From NCBI RefSeq assembly GCF_028769735.1, contig NC_088169.1, positions 41,020,729-41,084,728 of the forward strand: a DNA stretch of 64,000 nucleotides. The letters are read 5' to 3'. This DNA comes from Zonotrichia leucophrys gambelii. Its lineage: Eukaryota > Chordata > Aves > Passeriformes > Passerellidae. The notes below the pieces were generated by a model that did no database searches, was not told the DNA's origin, and saw only the letters and a list, made by a program, of their open reading frames with translations. Below are positions 48,351 through 62,984 of the stretch, in pieces (position 1 is the stretch's first letter; each line of letters starts with the position of its first letter). Position numbers and translations under genes: made by a program.

Positions 48351-51300
48351 TCCTCAGGCTGCCTGGGAGGCGTTTGTGTCTCACACACCCGGTGTCATCC
48401 CGTGCACACGTGTGAGAACACGCAGAGGGGGAACTTCATGTGTCAGAATCCTGGAGGGCAGTGCTGCACCCAGGGCCTGGCCGTAGGTGGGTGTGCACTC
48501 TCAGTGCCCTGTCTATCAGTGGAGGTGGAAGCCCTGCACCTCCCAGAGAAGCTCAAAGTGCATCTGCACCTGGGGCCATTCTCAGCTCCACTGTGCTCCC
48601 AGAAAGTCAGGAATGACCAGGGGAAACAGTGGAGGCAGGGCTCCTCGCCACTAACAAGCAAAAAGATGTACTGGCCTGGGTGTTTTCACGAAGCAAAAGT
48701 GTCTTTTCAATGCACTTCTAGCATTGCTAGCATGCTTATTCTCTAAAAAAATTAACTGCAGATCAGTGAACTTGAGAGGTTTTATCACGCTTCCTTATGG
48801 CAAGGATTCCAGGGGGAATACTATAGTGGTACCTCTGTGCACCTAACTAGTCACTAACCTTGCTACTTTACCTTCATGGTGTCTCAAATGGAGGGTGAAA
48901 AAATCATTTTACAGGTGTATTTTACTTGTGCTTCCAATATTGCAAAGGTTAAATGCACAGTGTGCTCAGCAACCAACTCCACCTGCTCACAGTATTGGAA
49001 AATGGTTCAGATTTCCATCACCTGCCTGAAATGGCTGTTAGTGAAAGTGATATCAAAAGGCAGAAGTTTGATCTTTTATCACACCATTGCTATCCTGTGC
49101 TCCAGACTTAAGCACAAGCCAAGGAATTAAGAGTGTATTGCCTGCTCTTCCTGCTTCATTTGGCACTTGGCGTGTTTTTAAGCTGTATCGGCAGGTGGCA
49201 TGCAAGGTAGTCATGACAGCACTTGGACCTACTTGTGTATTATGAAGCTAGACCACTGCTTAATGCAATATTTATATTAAAAGGGGGGAAAAAGGTGTTT
49301 GGAAAGTAACTTAAGCAACATACTACCTCTGACATACACACCACTGAAAAGAAACACACTTGGCTCTGCGTGGCAGGCGCTCGTCCCAGTCCCCTGCCCA
49401 GCACCCCACTGCTCCTCACAGCTTCACTGCCTCTCTCCCTGTACACAAGCACCATCTCCCTGACCCCAGTGACCTTGCCAGCAAGCCAAAAAGCCATCTT
49501 TGATTGCCATCAGCTCTGGAAATCTGGTGACACGTGAGGCCCCATTGTAATGACACTGTACAAACACCTGCTGCTCCAAAGGACTTAACATCTAAATACA
49601 TCATGCACACAACAAGGACATATATTTTTAATGAACTTCCACCCATTGTGAGTTTGTTAGCTTATCGCCTATCTTCTGTTTCCTTTTGAAATAACAAAGA
49701 AATACCTTTGCTCAAATAATAAAGCCCTGTCTGTGATAACCCTGGTTCAGCTCCAGCACAGTGATTTGACAATACATATAAAGAACACAGCCATGCTGAA
49801 AATAAGAAATGACCAAGATTTTCAGCACTAGTATTTTTAGCATGTTACAACCCAACATTAATGTAATTAATAAAGCAGCTTTAGCTACAGTGGGTTAGCC
49901 ATAATCACACAAGTGTATTTAAAAGATCCTAAGGTCTCATTTAATAGGACATAACCTGAAACTTACTCAGTAAGTTTCTTACTCAGTAAAATCTCAGAAT
50001 TTCAGCACTGCAGCTGACTACATCATCTGCCAACTCTTGAGGGGATAAACTTGAATTTCCTATAGCTTTTATTCGTTGAGTACAGGGAGACAGGTAACCT
50101 CCTTCTGCCAAGATTACTTTGGTCAAACAGTCCCACAAGACCGGTGTTCACAGTTCCCCCAAAATGTGTGACAGAGAAGGCAGAGGGCCTAATCTCAGGC
50201 TGCTTCTCAGGAAAATGGTAGGACTATTCCTGGAACTGTGATTAACCCAAGTGCCTCTCATCCTGCTGTGGACTGTCCAGGCAGGACAGAGGGGTCCTGG
50301 GCAATGTGGAAGAGCAGAGACCCCTTCTCTTCCCTGCCCTGGTGAGTGGCAAAGCCCAAGGTAAGGACTCCACTGCTGTGTCCCTATTCCTGCCTTTTCT
50401 CTCCTCCTGTCACAACTCAGGAGAACAGCGAAGACAATGTGAGCACTTTCTTTTCTGGGCAAGCATGTCCTGTTTATGGGCTGCAGGTGCCAGAGGAGCA
50501 GCTGGAGCTGTCACTGCCATGCCTCCCCTGCTGCCAGTGGCTGTGGAGCTGGCTTGCTCCCACCGCTTCATCCTCGATGTGCCGCCCCTTGTACAAGGGC
50601 CGTAACTAGGGCATGCTGCACCCAGCTATTTCTAGTACACGTAGGAGTCCTCCTAGGAAAAAACCCTCAAGTGTCTCCTTCAGAACAAGCTTCTCCAGTG
50701 CATCATCACAGAACTGAGGAGTTACATTTCTTTTTTAACCTTAGCCACAAAATGTAAAACGTCTCCCGTAGTCTTTAATTGCATGTTCACACCCTATTTC
50801 TCAAAAGATATCACAACTCTGCCACAGCTACATACACAGGCATCAGCTTCTGCCACTGGTTTTTTTTTTCGCTGTGTCTGACAGAGAAACATGAAATGCT
50901 AAACTACTTTACATGGAAAACACACTGTGAACCTGTCCTGTTTAATCTACAAATGAAGTAATAAACTGTGATGGAAGGCAGAGGTTATCTAAGTCTGCAT
51001 CGCTGCTAATTGCTCCATCACTTGCATGCTGAAAAAGGAGAAGCTGTACTGGAGAAGGAACATCCCTGCAAACACTTTCTACAGAGTCTGCACTCCCTTG
51101 TTACTTGTAAATAGATCCAGCCATCTTCATGTTCACTACTCTTTGAAGAATTACATCTCAAATGCACATATATATGACTTGTCATATTTGCTCTGGTACT
51201 ATTATAACATTATACTTCACAGCAACAGGATGCAATGTCATGACACTTTTACTATAGTATATATAAGAAAAAACCCTGAAAAACAAGACTATAAAAAGAC

Positions 51301-54300
51301 AGGTCAAGCATGGGAATGCATTTTCTCCTGCTCTGAATGGTTAAGAACCACAGGTGTGGATACAGACATGCCAGAAAACACACCTTCTGCTGCTGCAGTA
51401 AAAGATCTAATAAGAAGACAAATTCCAGCATAAGCAAAATGGCTGGGCACTTGGAGCCTTGCATAGTACTTCACAGAAGATTTAATAACAGAAAAGAGCA
51501 TTTTTTGAAGTAATCACAGACAAAGGTACTCTCTCCATCATATTCTTTCTTGGCACATTTTGAAGTGGCAGAAAGCTGTCTACCCTTTAGATTAAAATCA
51601 TTCACACTGTGCCAATGACAGTTAACTGACCTCACTGAAACGAGTAACACAAGTGAAACTAAATTTCTGCAAACTACTTTCTAAACTCACTACTCAAAAT
51701 TTTCCAGCTCTTTAGATGTGACATTTTCAGCTCCTAAATGTCAAGACTTTCTCTCCTACCAGTGCATGCCTCTCTTAGACCTTTACCTTCAGGACTTCTG
51801 AGTGATCATAGTGGTCATTAAGCCCCTTGTGCAACACAGAACATCCCAAAATTCAGGGCTGCTCATAAGGGTGGTACAGTTCTGCAGTGTCATTCAGGGG
51901 AATGACAACCAAGAGAGCTATTACTGCCAATGGTTTCAGCTTCTCACCAACTACCAATGCAGATAAATCGATTTGGGAGTTCCCCAGACCTGGCAAAGGT
52001 GGCTGTGATCAGTCATTGTCTCAAGACTCAAAAAGTAATATTGAAAGTCTTTTTAAATTAAAGTAGAAATTCCATTTTTGTGAACTCTTTTCTGACATCC
52101 AGGTTACTGCTTTACTTGATACAGTTCATAGAATTGACCAAATTACAGAGAATCGTGACTAGGTTCTAGGAATTACAAGAACACTGTTTGGCTTGAGATT
52201 TTCTGTTTTGAAGCTACAATTCACAAAGCCTCTTTATAGTCTCTGACTTAAATGCATTTTCCAGTTCCAGATTTATTATACAATGATGAATACAGAAAAT
52301 TTACCATTCTGCATGAATTCAGTGTACATGAACTCTTGTTCAACTAAAGACCTGTCACAGTGGATCAGCTGGAAAACATGACTTTGCATCTACCACTGAC
52401 ATGTTTCTTTTCCAGAAGTTTTGAAATTATTACTCCAAAATACACTGTGCTTTATAAGCCCTAATATTTTAAGAAGATGTTAAGACTGTATTTGATCTTT
52501 ACACTACAAAGCACTTACCCCTCCAAAAATTAACTCAGACATAGCAAACATTCTGGTCTGCCCAGCCTTCCATTTTGAAAGCAATGTAGTAACAGGAGTT
52601 TCTTGTAAACAGGATTTATCTCAGAGCATTTCAGACACGAATGTCTCAGCCAGTCACCCATTTTACATCTTCCTAGGCTACCTCAGGCAACTTATTTTAG
52701 CATGAGACAGATTATCAACTCATGATGCTTTTTTGCCCTCCACCAAACGAGAGGCTGTGGTGAACAGTTTGCACCAAGGTATTTAACTTTTGAACACCTG
52801 GGTCAGGATAGATGAACCTTTCCACAGTGACATTTTCTGTTTGCATGTTTTTCACACGAGTAGCAGACTGGTCAGATATAGCTGGGGTATACATTAAAAA
52901 TGACAGATATTTTCAGACAGCCGGCTCATATCAGGCTGTCTCATAACTTCTCCCTCTTTCTAAAAATAAAAGCAACACCAAGTATTTCTTCCTTATGACA
53001 AGGAACCCAAGACTATTTCTATTTCCCCATGCCTTTGGGAAATGCCTCCATGTCTTTATTTTTCATTTTCTCTTAGAATGTTCTCTTGTGGTATGTGTCT
53101 TGCTCCTTTTCTTCAAAATACACAACTTTTTTTTTTTTCCTTTTTTTTTTAATTAGTAGTGGAAAAAGATAAGTAAATGCTCAGACACTTACTGAAAGTA
53201 ATTCCTATTGTATCAGTTATGCCTGGTCTTATTTAATTTTTACATAGCCTTACAAATGGACTTTTCCCCCTCCTTTCCGCCACAAATTCTGCAGCAGCGC
53301 CTCCATGGAGCACCATCCCGAACATTTTATTTGCCCACACCAGGGGTCACACCAACACTGTCTCATGGAATAGGTTTTGTCCCTGTCTCAACCACTGACA
53401 GCTGAGCCAGCTCCAACTCTTGCTTGCATTAAATGCAGCCTGGACTTTTCCTTTGCTACTCTTTCTCCCATGAAACCTTGTTCTCATTTCCAGCATATTA
53501 TTATTTAATGGATATGTGCTTTGTTTTATTCACTAACCATGGTCCTCTCTTCAATCCAGGGCTGAAGGAGGATTTTCTCTTATTGTTTTTCCATTAATCC
53601 AGTTCAGCCCCAATATATTTGTCTACTTTGTTCATCAATAAGATGACCTCTGATTTGTACACAGCCAGTGAGATGTCTGGGCCACAGATGGCTGCCTGCC
53701 CAGACAGGGTCTAATATGGAGGCATCAGGTGTTTCCTGAGGGATGAAGGTCCTATTTCCTTGGCTTTCTCATAGCCCATTCCCTCACATGGTAATTGTGG
53801 TGCCCTGTGCCGTCCTCTCTTCTCTTCCCTAAATTTGAGTGTGCCCAGTTTTGCCTGTCCCATATGTTAATGACATGCCTCTGGAAATGGCTGAGGGTCA
53901 GATGTCCATGCTGAAGTGGACACATCTGCTTGCACATTTTCATTCCATCAGGCACAAGCTGTTGGCCATTAGAGTGTCATAAAGCTGACAAAGACCTTGT
54001 CTGAATCCAGCTCTTCATGATGAGCTAAAAAAAAAAATTCAAGGCAATTATGGGATCCCAAAGGGTTCAAGGGCTCAGCCAGCACCATTTTTCTCTTTTA
54101 ATTGTCACAAGGTCCTGAGAGAAGAGACCAAAGCCACTTGTGCTGCCAACTCCTTAGCTTGCTTATGAGCTTCAATAGGTATTTACTCAAGTAATAATGT
54201 ACAATATTTAAGTTCAACTTAATAAGTATTTACTCACTCTGGAGAAACAGAGGATTACTTGGTTTAGAAATGAAAGCAATCTGGCTTTATTTATTCTTCT

Positions 54301-57300
54301 TTAAAGTAATAAATAATGCAGTGCTAAAAATTGATCATAACATACGCTAATATATTCTACCAAAATCTATTTTTAGCTCATTGCAGAGGCAGCAGACAGA
54401 CTATACAGAAGTGAGAAAACCACTGCTGTAGTATTTTAGGAGCACCCATGCAGTGGCTGTTTTGGACAGCCACTCAATTTTACCTCCCAGCAGGTCTGAG
54501 CTACTGCAATAATCTGTATTTTTAATTTCCTACTTTTAGGTCATTTTCCTCCTCTTCTTGAATTTTAGAAACTACCAGAATAGGCTTGCCCAGAGAAACT
54601 GAGAGCACAAATGAGTGAAAGCCAAGCACAAGTTGTGCATTATCTGTGGAAGTGCCCATATTTCTCTTGCAGGGGTGTTACTTCTCCACCCTGACATCCT
54701 CACTTAGCCTTTTTTTTAACAAAACCTGCTTTGCACTTTCCTTTTAGACACCAAGCATGCCCACACTATGCAACATGAGGCTGCCAATACACATACAGCA
54801 TCCTTTTCAGGCAAAGGCACCACTGCAAACAGAGCACAGCTGGCATGTCTGCAGTTATCACCACTCTGAAACTCCTCCTCTCCCAAAACCTGGCACTCCA
54901 GTTCAGACTCCCTTCTGAGAGCAAGAGACAACATCCAGAACTAAACTTGAACACAGAAAAGGACCAAATTTATGTTGATCAAGGTTACTCATAAGACCTT
55001 GAATGGGTTTTATAAAACTCACTATACTCATACCTTCTCTGAGGAAGCCTTAACCTTCCTGACTTTTGACTACTTACCACTTCCTTAATTTTCTGCTTAT
55101 CTGATTACTCTCACATAAACAGCCGTGCATACCAGTGTGTGCCATGGCAGGTAATATTGCACCAAAAATGAAGTCAGGCAACTCAGCAAAGTTTTGTATC
55201 CAGCTGAAAGTCACAACAGATACAATCAACAAAACTAAATATATAGATGTTTCCAGTGCAGCCTCCTGCAAACTCAAAGGCAAAGACTGGCATTTCTAGT
55301 AGGCAATAAATCATACACCAAGATAAAAATATGATCTTTGCTTAATTCAAGGGAAAGTACTTGGAGCACCTAGAGATGTCCAGATGCAATTATTTTAAAG
55401 GATAGGATCCCAGACAAGTACATCTGAAGATCCACACTGCTCTGTGTTAAAATTTTATGATGGAAAAACCCAGATTCACATGGAGCTGCGTGTAGAAACC
55501 ACGAAACAAACTCATTTTCCCCCAAATGCCTACAAAATTGGTGGACCTCAGAAATAATTTTCTATGTTTAAATAATAAATATATGCCCCAAAAGACTTTT
55601 ACTCCACTTGTCAAAGTATCAGTTGTTGAATAATTGAATGCAAGAACATAAAAAGAGATTATCATATCAAACATCAACATTTTTTCTTTAAATTTCTGTA
55701 ACAGGGAAGGGAAATCTGTTTTGGTTTTTGTTATATAAAAGAATGAAGCCTTTGCTTACTGCTGATGTTGTGTGACACTGCCATCTAGCAGGATACCAGA
55801 GGAAGTCAGGTTTTAGTCCCATACAGGGGAGAGGGGTATGATGGGAGAATTTCTAAAAAAAACCCAAAACAGAGCTGAGATTTTTCCATTTTTTCCCCTG
55901 TCTTCTTGTATATGAACATGCAATCTAAAGTTCCATATACAAGCCTGCTGGAACTTTTTATAATCTACAAAGAAACAACATGCTGTGTTAAGAGGCCAAA
56001 AAAAATTATTAAAACAAAGACTCAGTAAAGTTTGCATGAAACTAAAATAGAGTTCCATTACGTTTTCCAGGGTAATATTTTAGTTTTGCTTCTCTTCTGC
56101 CTTAGAAAATAGTTTTGCCACTTATTTTGTACCATCAGTTGCTTCAAGGCAGTTCAAAATATGCTTTCTTGACACTGTTCAAGATTTGCTGTGGGCTTTA
56201 TTATTGGAAACTCTCACTTCTTGAGTCTGTGAGACCCAGCTACTTACCTATGTCAGACGAAATAACTTGAGTGAGATGAGGTTTGGGATTCTTGTGTGTC
56301 TAGCACGGAAGAAGCAGCAAGCAGTTTAAGTTTGCCCTTCCTACTATGATAAACTATTGCTATTTAAATATCTTCTCTAGAGAAATGATTCAAGGGTCAC
56401 TTAGGTTTGTTTTTCCAGCCTGGTGCAGGTATAAAGCAAGATGGTCAATCCTTAGATGGGCTCGCTAGATGCCCAGCACTGTTCTCCTCTGAGCTGGCTC
56501 CCTGAAAGTATTCCCTCTGAGAATGTGTCTGAAGATGGAACCTGTTCCTCTGTCTCCTTTTCTGGACTTTTCCAAGTCAGATTCAAATCACTCTTTCTGT
56601 TGTTGGAATGGAATTTTCTATTGGAGCATTTAACTTGGAACTTTATGGAATTTTTAGACCAAAACTTTCAGTCAGAAAAAAAAAATAAAACAAAACTAAA
56701 ACGATTTAGATACTCATTATTCCCAGAAGAAGTGCTTTCCTACCTGTTCCCTCATTCCCTCAGAAACTGCAATTAAAGGTTTTCTATGAATTTTGCATAG
56801 GCTTTTATTTGTAATGTACTTGTATGCTGGCACTAAGGATGTAAATAACATTTGTTTTCACTGCCCACCTTCCTTCTCAAAAGCCTGCTTTTAAACAACA
56901 ACAAAAATAGTCCATTTCCTACTATTTACCAGATTTTTCAATTCATTTTCTCAGCATATTGCTACTTTTCAGGTTTCCATGAGGAAGAAAGGGAACGTGA
57001 GGCAGTAAAAGCTTGTCAGCAGTGCCATGGGCAGTTCTCTGCCCTGCCAGCCAGCCTCCTGGGTTACAGAGCAATGGAGAGGAAGCCCTGCTGGGGGACA
57101 CCAAGGAATATTTGCACAAGGGAGCATCTGGCATGTCTGCTTTGTGCAGAAGGGGAGATCACCTCGAGTCAGTGCCCCCTCAGACATTCTGGTCTGAGAA
57201 GAATCTGCCTCCCTTGGGAGTGCTGCTGCCTTTGCAGGCACCTTGGCAAGGAGAGGGGCTCTGTTGCTGCATGTCCCAGCTCTGCTGCCTCCTGACAAAG

Positions 57301-58867
57301 CCACCACACATGGTATCCCAAATCCCAAAAGCTTGGCATGTTTGTATTTTACACTATTTTAACTAGTTTTTGAATTCTGGGGCAAATATTTTAATTGTCC
57401 TTTTGTTTGCGACACTCAAAACATAACTATTTTTATTTTTGCTTCATTGTATTCTAACAGATTTTGACAGAACTGAAGGCTACTGAATGATTTCATAATT
57501 AATATCTGCATAATTGCCACCTAATTCAGTGCAAATGCTGATGCATAATTTAAAGCAGCTGTGCCAGATAATCACAAGCCTTAGCATGAGACAGCTCTTT
57601 TATTTCTTTTTAGACACAGGCTCTAAGTATTTAATTTTTCTTTTGGATATGTTTTTTACTATTTCCTTCTTGATAAAAGGTCATATAACCAGCAGAATAA
57701 TGTCACAAAATAACATCTTTGAGCAGCATTCTCTATTATGCTATTTTTATACTATCAGTCTCTGCCCATTTTCATTGGTACAAAAAATAAAGCCATGAAT
57801 TGTTCTGAACTGATGTGATGTGAGCAAGACTCACATTGCTTGGAATTTGGTATATGTCCTCTAATAACCAGGAACTATGGAAACACTCACTGAACCTGAG
57901 GACACAGATTAGGACACAGGAATGCTGATGTCTTAACCCCCTGCCACTCTCACTGAGGTGACACAACCCAGTCAGTAAACCAGCACAGCCTGGAGATCCC
58001 TTCATGTGCTCACCAGCTGCAGGCTTGGGCCATGTGCTCACCAGGGGTTGATACCACTTGGGCTAAGGGCTAATGTCTCCTGCCTGTCATCCCACTGCCA
58101 GTTCAGTTCAGAAGTAGGTGTGCAAAAAAAATTTGTCTGTAGGTCCTGTGTTGCATCTGCCAAGCTTGTGAAAATGTCTTGGGTAACACAGACTTCCAAG
58201 GTTTTCTTGGGACAATCTCAAACATCACCAGACACGTGTTTAGGCAACTGAACCAAGCCCTGTGAGACTTTTGAAGGACAAGCCAGGCTACTCTCCAGAT
58301 TTCATCTGACTGGGCTGATAAACTTCACAGTCTACAATGGGTCCTTAAACTTGTATCTTGCATGTAGACACCCATTCTTAGATACCAACACTTAAGTGTC
58401 TTAATTTTGGGCTGAGTTCTAACCTTCTAATCCTTGTAGGACTCACCAAGATAAATAGATAAAAATGGAACAGTAGTCAGGCTTTGTAATTTAGAAATTT
58501 AAAGCTCCCACAAGGAGTTGTTTGCCATTACTTAAAACTGAACTTCAGCCCCAAAAGTCAGAATAACACCTCTCTCAAATAACGTCAGGATAAACCATCC
58601 TCTGTTAAATTACCTTTGGTGTGCAGGGTGGAGGAAGTCACATTTGACTGCATTTCCATTAATAGAAACATCCTTATCTCCAAATAGGCTGTATCTAATC
58701 TTTCCCCAAGCTTCTAATCCTGTATTTTCTCATAAAGTAAACAGCAAAACAAGAAGAAAAAAAAACCTTCCAAAATAATTTTCTTTAAGATCTATGACTT
58801 TTATATCATCCTGAAATTGCAGCACTGTACATTCTTAGCCTAAAAAACATTCAGTAAATATTGCTCT

Positions 58868-59184
58868 TTCCCTCTACAACCCCCTGAAAGGAGATGGTAC
58901 CAAGGTGGGGATTGGTTTTTCTCCCAAATGACAAATGATAGGATGAGAGAAAATCACCTCAAGCTGTACCAGGGGAGGTTTCTATTGGATATTAGGCAAC
59001 ATTTCTTCATGGAAAGGGTTGTCAAGCACTGAAACCAAGCTCAAAGCAGTTACCATCCCTGGAGGTTTTTAAAAACTGCTGCACTTAGGGGCACAGTTTA
59101 GTGGTGAACTTGGCAGTCCTGGGTTAACAGCTGAACTCAATGATCTCAGAGATTTTTTCCAAGCTAAATGATCCTGTGACTCTA
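58868..59184 (+). mobile_element. CR1 LINE, 5'-truncated, about 315 bp, plus orientation
   Basis: Reads in the CR1 sense direction: CCCTGAAAGGAGATGGTACC, GGGGAGGTTTCTATTGGATA, TTTCTTCATGGAAAGGGTTG, CCATCCCTGGAGGTTTTTAA and the 3' end AAATGATCCTGTGACTCT. It includes the 3' UTR-like end and no intact coding sequence. It is antisense to MBNL2 within its intron. Confidence 0.92.
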
Positions 59185-61136
59185 CCTGTGAGTGAAGCTC
59201 AGCAGGTAACAGTTTCCTTGCTTGCTTGAGTATTGCTAGCCCACTAGCTGAAGGAGTAACAAAAGCTTTGTTAAAGAATTCTGAAGTACATATTTACACA
59301 CAAAGACTGCATTAATATTTTAAGCAGGACATCCTCCGTATCTCTGTCCACATGCATGCACTAGAGGGAGCCAGGACCAAACCTCTGTATTCACATCCTA
59401 ACGCTGCTTCTCACCCTCTTTTCACCCAGTTTCAAACTTTGCTCCGAGAAAACGCTGTCAACATCTCCAAACAACTGAACTGAAAGTTCATCAAGCGTCT
59501 GCTGCTGAATTGGGGTTAAGCAGCTGAGGCTTCAAGCCACATCCTGGCAGGAATGGCTGGAGCAATTGTGAAGAGCAGAAGAAGGAAAAGGGGAAGGGCC
59601 TTTTACCTCTGACCAGTCATGCTCCTGGACATGTACCCTTCCAGCTAGCTTTCACTGGAAAGCTGAAGTCCCCTCCCATCCATCCCCTCTCACCACAGCC
59701 TGGCAGCTGCAGTAAGTGGGGCATTTTGCAGCATCCTGTTTGCATTGCATTGCACCAAAGCAATTCTCTTCCCCTCTGAACTACACTGCAAGAAAATTAT
59801 TTTTAAAACCTAACTTTTGTAAGTCAGAAAAAGCAAGGGATGCCAAATTTTCCATATGTTCTTAACTGGTGTCACCCTGCACAGATGTACACAATACAAA
59901 CAGCCTTTAAGACTACACAATCTTCTCACGTGCCTCGTGCCACACATTGAACACACAATGCCCAGAGCTGCTGGCCAAGCATCACTGACAGCGTGTGCCA
60001 GTGCAGGTGTATTTTGAGCTCTTACTCATGTTATTTTCTGAAAGAAAGGATATACAGAAGACATGAGACACAGTGACTTATTTTTTCAAAACAGACACTG
60101 ACAGCACATACTAAAAAATTTACTGGACCCAACAGAGTTACTATGTTGTATTAGCCATCAGCTGAGACTCCATAACTTTTGGGATGTTGACTTTTCCCTT
60201 CCACTTGTGCTTCAAAGACACTGGGATGATCACACTCAATCCCAGGAAGACCTGCAATCTTTCCCCAGGTCAGAATACTAAACCAAATGATATTAAGATA
60301 AATTATTAAGCCCTGCTGAAACTTTCTTTTCATGCCCAGAATTGAGAAGAAGCTGTGGGAGATGAAATGGAACAAGCTGAAGGCTGCAGGTTGTAAAAAA
60401 AACCATGGTAGAGACACTGGAAAGAGGGAACTGTACCTCACAGATATGTAAAGCAGCGTGGTACAGACTAGAAAAGGAAATTTTATCTGGTTGGGAATAA
60501 AAAAGTTCTTTTCTGAAATACTCAGGAGAGTTTAAACCCATACAACAGGACACAAAGAATGCCATGACCATGAACAAAGTCATGCTAATTACCAAGTTAA
60601 TATCCTGCTCCTGCTATGTTTCTTGGGCTAAAGAAATACTGAGAATTTGAGCCACAGAGTTACTGTGGGGCTTTCCCAGCATTGTAGCTTTGTCTCCAAT
60701 CTTAGGATGTTATAAATAAACAGAAAACTTGGAGTTCTGTCTCTTATAAAGAAGAATGAAATCCTACTGCTTTCTCTACTTTGAAATACATGGTTTTTTA
60801 ACAGTAGCTTTTAAAGACTTAAAATTACTAAAACAAAGAGAGGAGAGAGAAAAAAGAAGACTGTGATGGCACAAGCTACAGAAACCAATAAGCTCCTGAG
60901 GTGGGACTACTCTCCTCCATGTGGAGTGGTGCAGAGCTTTGGTAGCACACCTACACTCATTCTACAGGCAAGGGACAGAGACAAGACTCTCCGGGACAAC
61001 TTTCCCTGTCCTAACACAGACTTCCAGAAAAGCAGATGATCTAGATGCCAGACTTACAAATGGCTGAAATTTAAACAAGTGAAAACCCATCCTCCTGTTA
61101 AACCATGCATTAATTTCAGCATGGAATTGTATGTAT

Positions 61137-61150
61137 ACACACACACACAC
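61137..61150. repeat. (AC)7 microsatellite
   Basis: Seven AC dinucleotides in the MBNL2 intron, preceded by ATGTAT. A short, ordinary simple repeat. Confidence 0.8.
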
Positions 61151-62955
61151 ATATGCAACTAGATAAATACAGACACTTTCTACAATTCCTGTTAAATTTA
61201 AAATGCTATAATCCTCCAATGCAAACAAAATCTGCACTGGGAAAGAAGGGGCTCTGCCTGCCATCCTGATGGATGAGGAAGAGCATTAAGGCACACCTTT
61301 GTCTTCTCAGGGGCACTAGTTACTTGCATGAAAGTGTTCCCATTAACTTAAAAAACCCACCTGCCTACTGGTCCTTTTGAAGGCACCCATGTATTTATTC
61401 TACCCTCAGCCCCAGTCAGCTCCTCTGGCACTCAGGGGTGCAGGTGGTGGAGCTGCCCCAGCTGCACTCCTGGGCTGGAGAGGGTCCCTGGCTCAACCTC
61501 TCCCCAAACCATCCCATTTTCTCTTAGCCCCTTAGCATCTTCAAGTCCCTCTGTCACCACTTTGAGATCATAAAACTACACTGGATACCACCAAACAATT
61601 TTCTGCTGTAGATACTGTTCTGGGAAGAACTGTGTAATGCACATTTTGCCTGCTGCACTTTCATCCTTAACCCCAGCATTTTTCACAAGCTAGCTCTCAG
61701 AAAAGTAAGCAAAAAACAACAATTTTCTTTTGATGAAAATGCTAGAAGCAAAAACATCTCAATGTTGGCAAACGAACCTTAAAAAAAACCCAAAGAAAAT
61801 GGACTGGTTTGTATTTCTTTAAGAAAGTAGGATGTATTTCAGAGGTAGTATATTTTTCCTAAATTATTAAAAATAAACTCTTGCAGCAAGTTGTATTTTT
61901 CCATGAGATACCTCAATAGTTTTGGGAATGCCAGTAAAAAAAATAAACCCGTTAGTATATCATTATTAAGCAAAACATTTTCACATATTTCTTTCTAAGC
62001 CCTTGGTAAGTGGAGGGGAAGGAACCAACAGGACAGCATTTCTACTGGGTCTGTGACAGCTTGTCAATCTGTCCAGGAGCAACACAAGGAAAGATGATGG
62101 GGACATAGCCCTTTGGTTTCTTCTGAGCAAATCTGCTTGTTTGCTTTTCCATCTGACCTCTCAGAACCTGAGGGGAACACATCTCAGGTGGAAGTGCCTG
62201 AGCATGGTCCCAGAGCATGGGAAAAGCCAGAGTGATCCAACAGCTGTGCAAACTCCTCTCTTGGCACATCAGGGTGGGAACCACTCCAACAGAGGAGTCA
62301 AAGGTACACACCCAGGGCTGCAATAGATATGTCTTCCCTGGGAGTTAGGTCCTACAGGACCCAGACGAAATGAAAACTGCCATTAACGTAAGCTGCAGAA
62401 GAAGAGGAGCAAGTATTGTCTTTCCTAGCCTACCTCAGACAATAATCCTTGGGATTCTTTTTATCAGCATTCTTCCTTAGGGAAATGTAATTCCCAGGTT
62501 AAAGACACACTTTCAAATATAAAGCAGGCATAGTCATAAATATGTTCATTGCTGTTTTGATCACTAGTATTTACACAAAACATTCAAATTTTTTCCCAGC
62601 TGCCTTGTCCTGCTTGTGATTTTTTGACAGCTTCCATGCTTACAAATTAGTCACTTCCACACCTCATGGAGATAGCTACATTAACACACCTGAATGTTTG
62701 AAACCTGTGATGATCTTCCGTTTGAACTTAGGAGTTAATAATAGACTTTTGTAAGTAGTCCAGTGCTACGGTGATTCTAACTCCAGCTGGGTTAATTACA
62801 CAATAATTAGGTACAAACATCGCAACACAAAACACAGCTACATCATTATTTGCAACAAATGTTAACTCTAAATAAGTGCAACCTGTCCCACAAACACTTG
62901 CTATAAACGACTTAAAAATAAAAGTAAAATTTGATGGGGTAAACACAGAAATAAA

Positions 62956-62984
62956 AAAAAAAATTCTCTGTGAGAATTTTTTTT
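62956..62984. repeat. Perfect 13-bp inverted repeat with 3-nt loop
   Basis: The left arm AAAAAAAATTCTC (62956-62968), loop TGT and right arm GAGAATTTTTTTT (62972-62984) are perfectly complementary. In the MBNL2 pre-mRNA this would be a hairpin starting 81 nt downstream of the 95-nt exon donor. Confidence 0.85.

Noticed and set aside
47666..48746. Long open frames on both strands through the minisatellite (up to about 240 codons with repeating WDS-CG-VGQ patterns)
   Set aside because: They are by-products of a stop-poor 17-bp repeat; several frames on both strands are open at once and none has a plausible protein match. The Cys-rich pattern is a 17-codon echo of the DNA period.
53128..53150. 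Poly-T run as a possible retroposon tail
   Set aside because: No adjacent element body or target-site duplication was visible; treated as ordinary low-complexity intron.
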